NCBI GenBank assembly: GCA_017467985.1
Contig: JAFUJY010000046.1
Span: 1 to 5,095 of the forward strand
Direction of reading: 5' to 3'
Source of the DNA: Bacillota bacterium
GTDB taxonomy: Bacteria > Bacillota > Clostridia > Lachnospirales > Bianqueaceae
Length of the DNA stretch: 5,095 nt
In this document: positions 5,076 to 5,095 of the stretch, in pieces
Numbering within the stretch: position 1 is the first letter of the stretch
How the letters are laid out: each line of letters starts with the position of its first letter
Made by a program: the position numbers and the translations under genes
The notes under the pieces: generated by a model
Database searches by the model: none
Told to the model about the DNA's origin: nothing
Seen by the model: the letters and a program-made list of their open reading frames with translations, nothing else

Positions 5076-5095
5076 CGCTTTTTTCGCAAAATAAA

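Larger units (their letters stand above)
4889..5095. other. gene-free AT-rich upstream region of the minus-strand gene
   Basis: No open frame of note starts here. Reading towards the minus-strand gene, the region holds the tandem palindromes (5050-5075), spaced CTCTAT repeats (4967-5005), a possible -10 (TACAAT, complement of 4951-4956) with no good -35, and a leader hairpin. That hairpin pairs TCGAAGGA (4920-4927) with TCCTTTCGA (4935-4943), with one bulged base, and has a 7-nt loop. It lies about 20 nt before the ribosome binding site. The dense repeats suggest regulated expression of the minus-strand gene, but no regulator can be named. Confidence 0.5.

Overview
The window looks like a chromosomal piece of an anaerobic, low-to-moderate-GC Firmicute, most likely a gut or rumen member of the Clostridia. 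The reasons are a canonical T-box riboswitch, strong AGGAGG-type ribosome binding sites, AT-rich intergenic DNA, and a phenylacetate-CoA-ligase plus ACT-protein pair of the kind seen in such anaerobes. The genus cannot be fixed from the sequence. No transposase, integrase, phage gene, CRISPR array, tRNA or rRNA is visible.

Layout. (1) Positions 2-223 hold the last ~73 codons of a TrkH/KtrB-type potassium transporter cut by the window edge. An AT-rich spacer follows, with only a weak candidate terminator. (2) Positions 360-672 hold a strong sigma-70/sigma-A promoter and a complete T-box leader: Stem I with a specifier loop, distal loop module, Stem II region, Stem III, antiterminator and competing terminator. 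The specifier triplet reads UAC, tyrosine. (3) The T-box controls a three-gene operon on the + strand: a sodium:solute symporter (725-2275), a phenylacetate-CoA ligase family enzyme (2299-3606) and a small tandem-ACT-domain protein (3628-4059). (4) A strong hairpin at 4080-4110 separates this operon from a convergent minus-strand gene (4124-4888). That gene encodes a 254-residue protein I do not recognise, with a segment resembling sigma-70 region 2. (5) Positions 4889-5095 are gene-free, very AT-rich and repeat-bearing: tandem 12-bp palindromic units and helically spaced ATAGAG repeats.

How the genes may work together. A tyrosine T-box is opened by uncharged tRNA-Tyr, so the operon should switch on when tyrosine is scarce. 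That argues against simple aromatic catabolism. It fits a salvage route in which the symporter imports an aryl acid such as 4-hydroxyphenylacetate or phenylacetate, the ligase makes the CoA thioester, and a ferredoxin-dependent 2-oxoacid oxidoreductase encoded elsewhere carboxylates it reductively to the aryl-pyruvate, which is transaminated to tyrosine or phenylalanine. The ACT protein could sense the amino acid product. The T-box, its specifier and the protein families are read from the sequence; the direction and substrate of the pathway are inferred. This regulatory and functional pairing is the most interesting item in the window.
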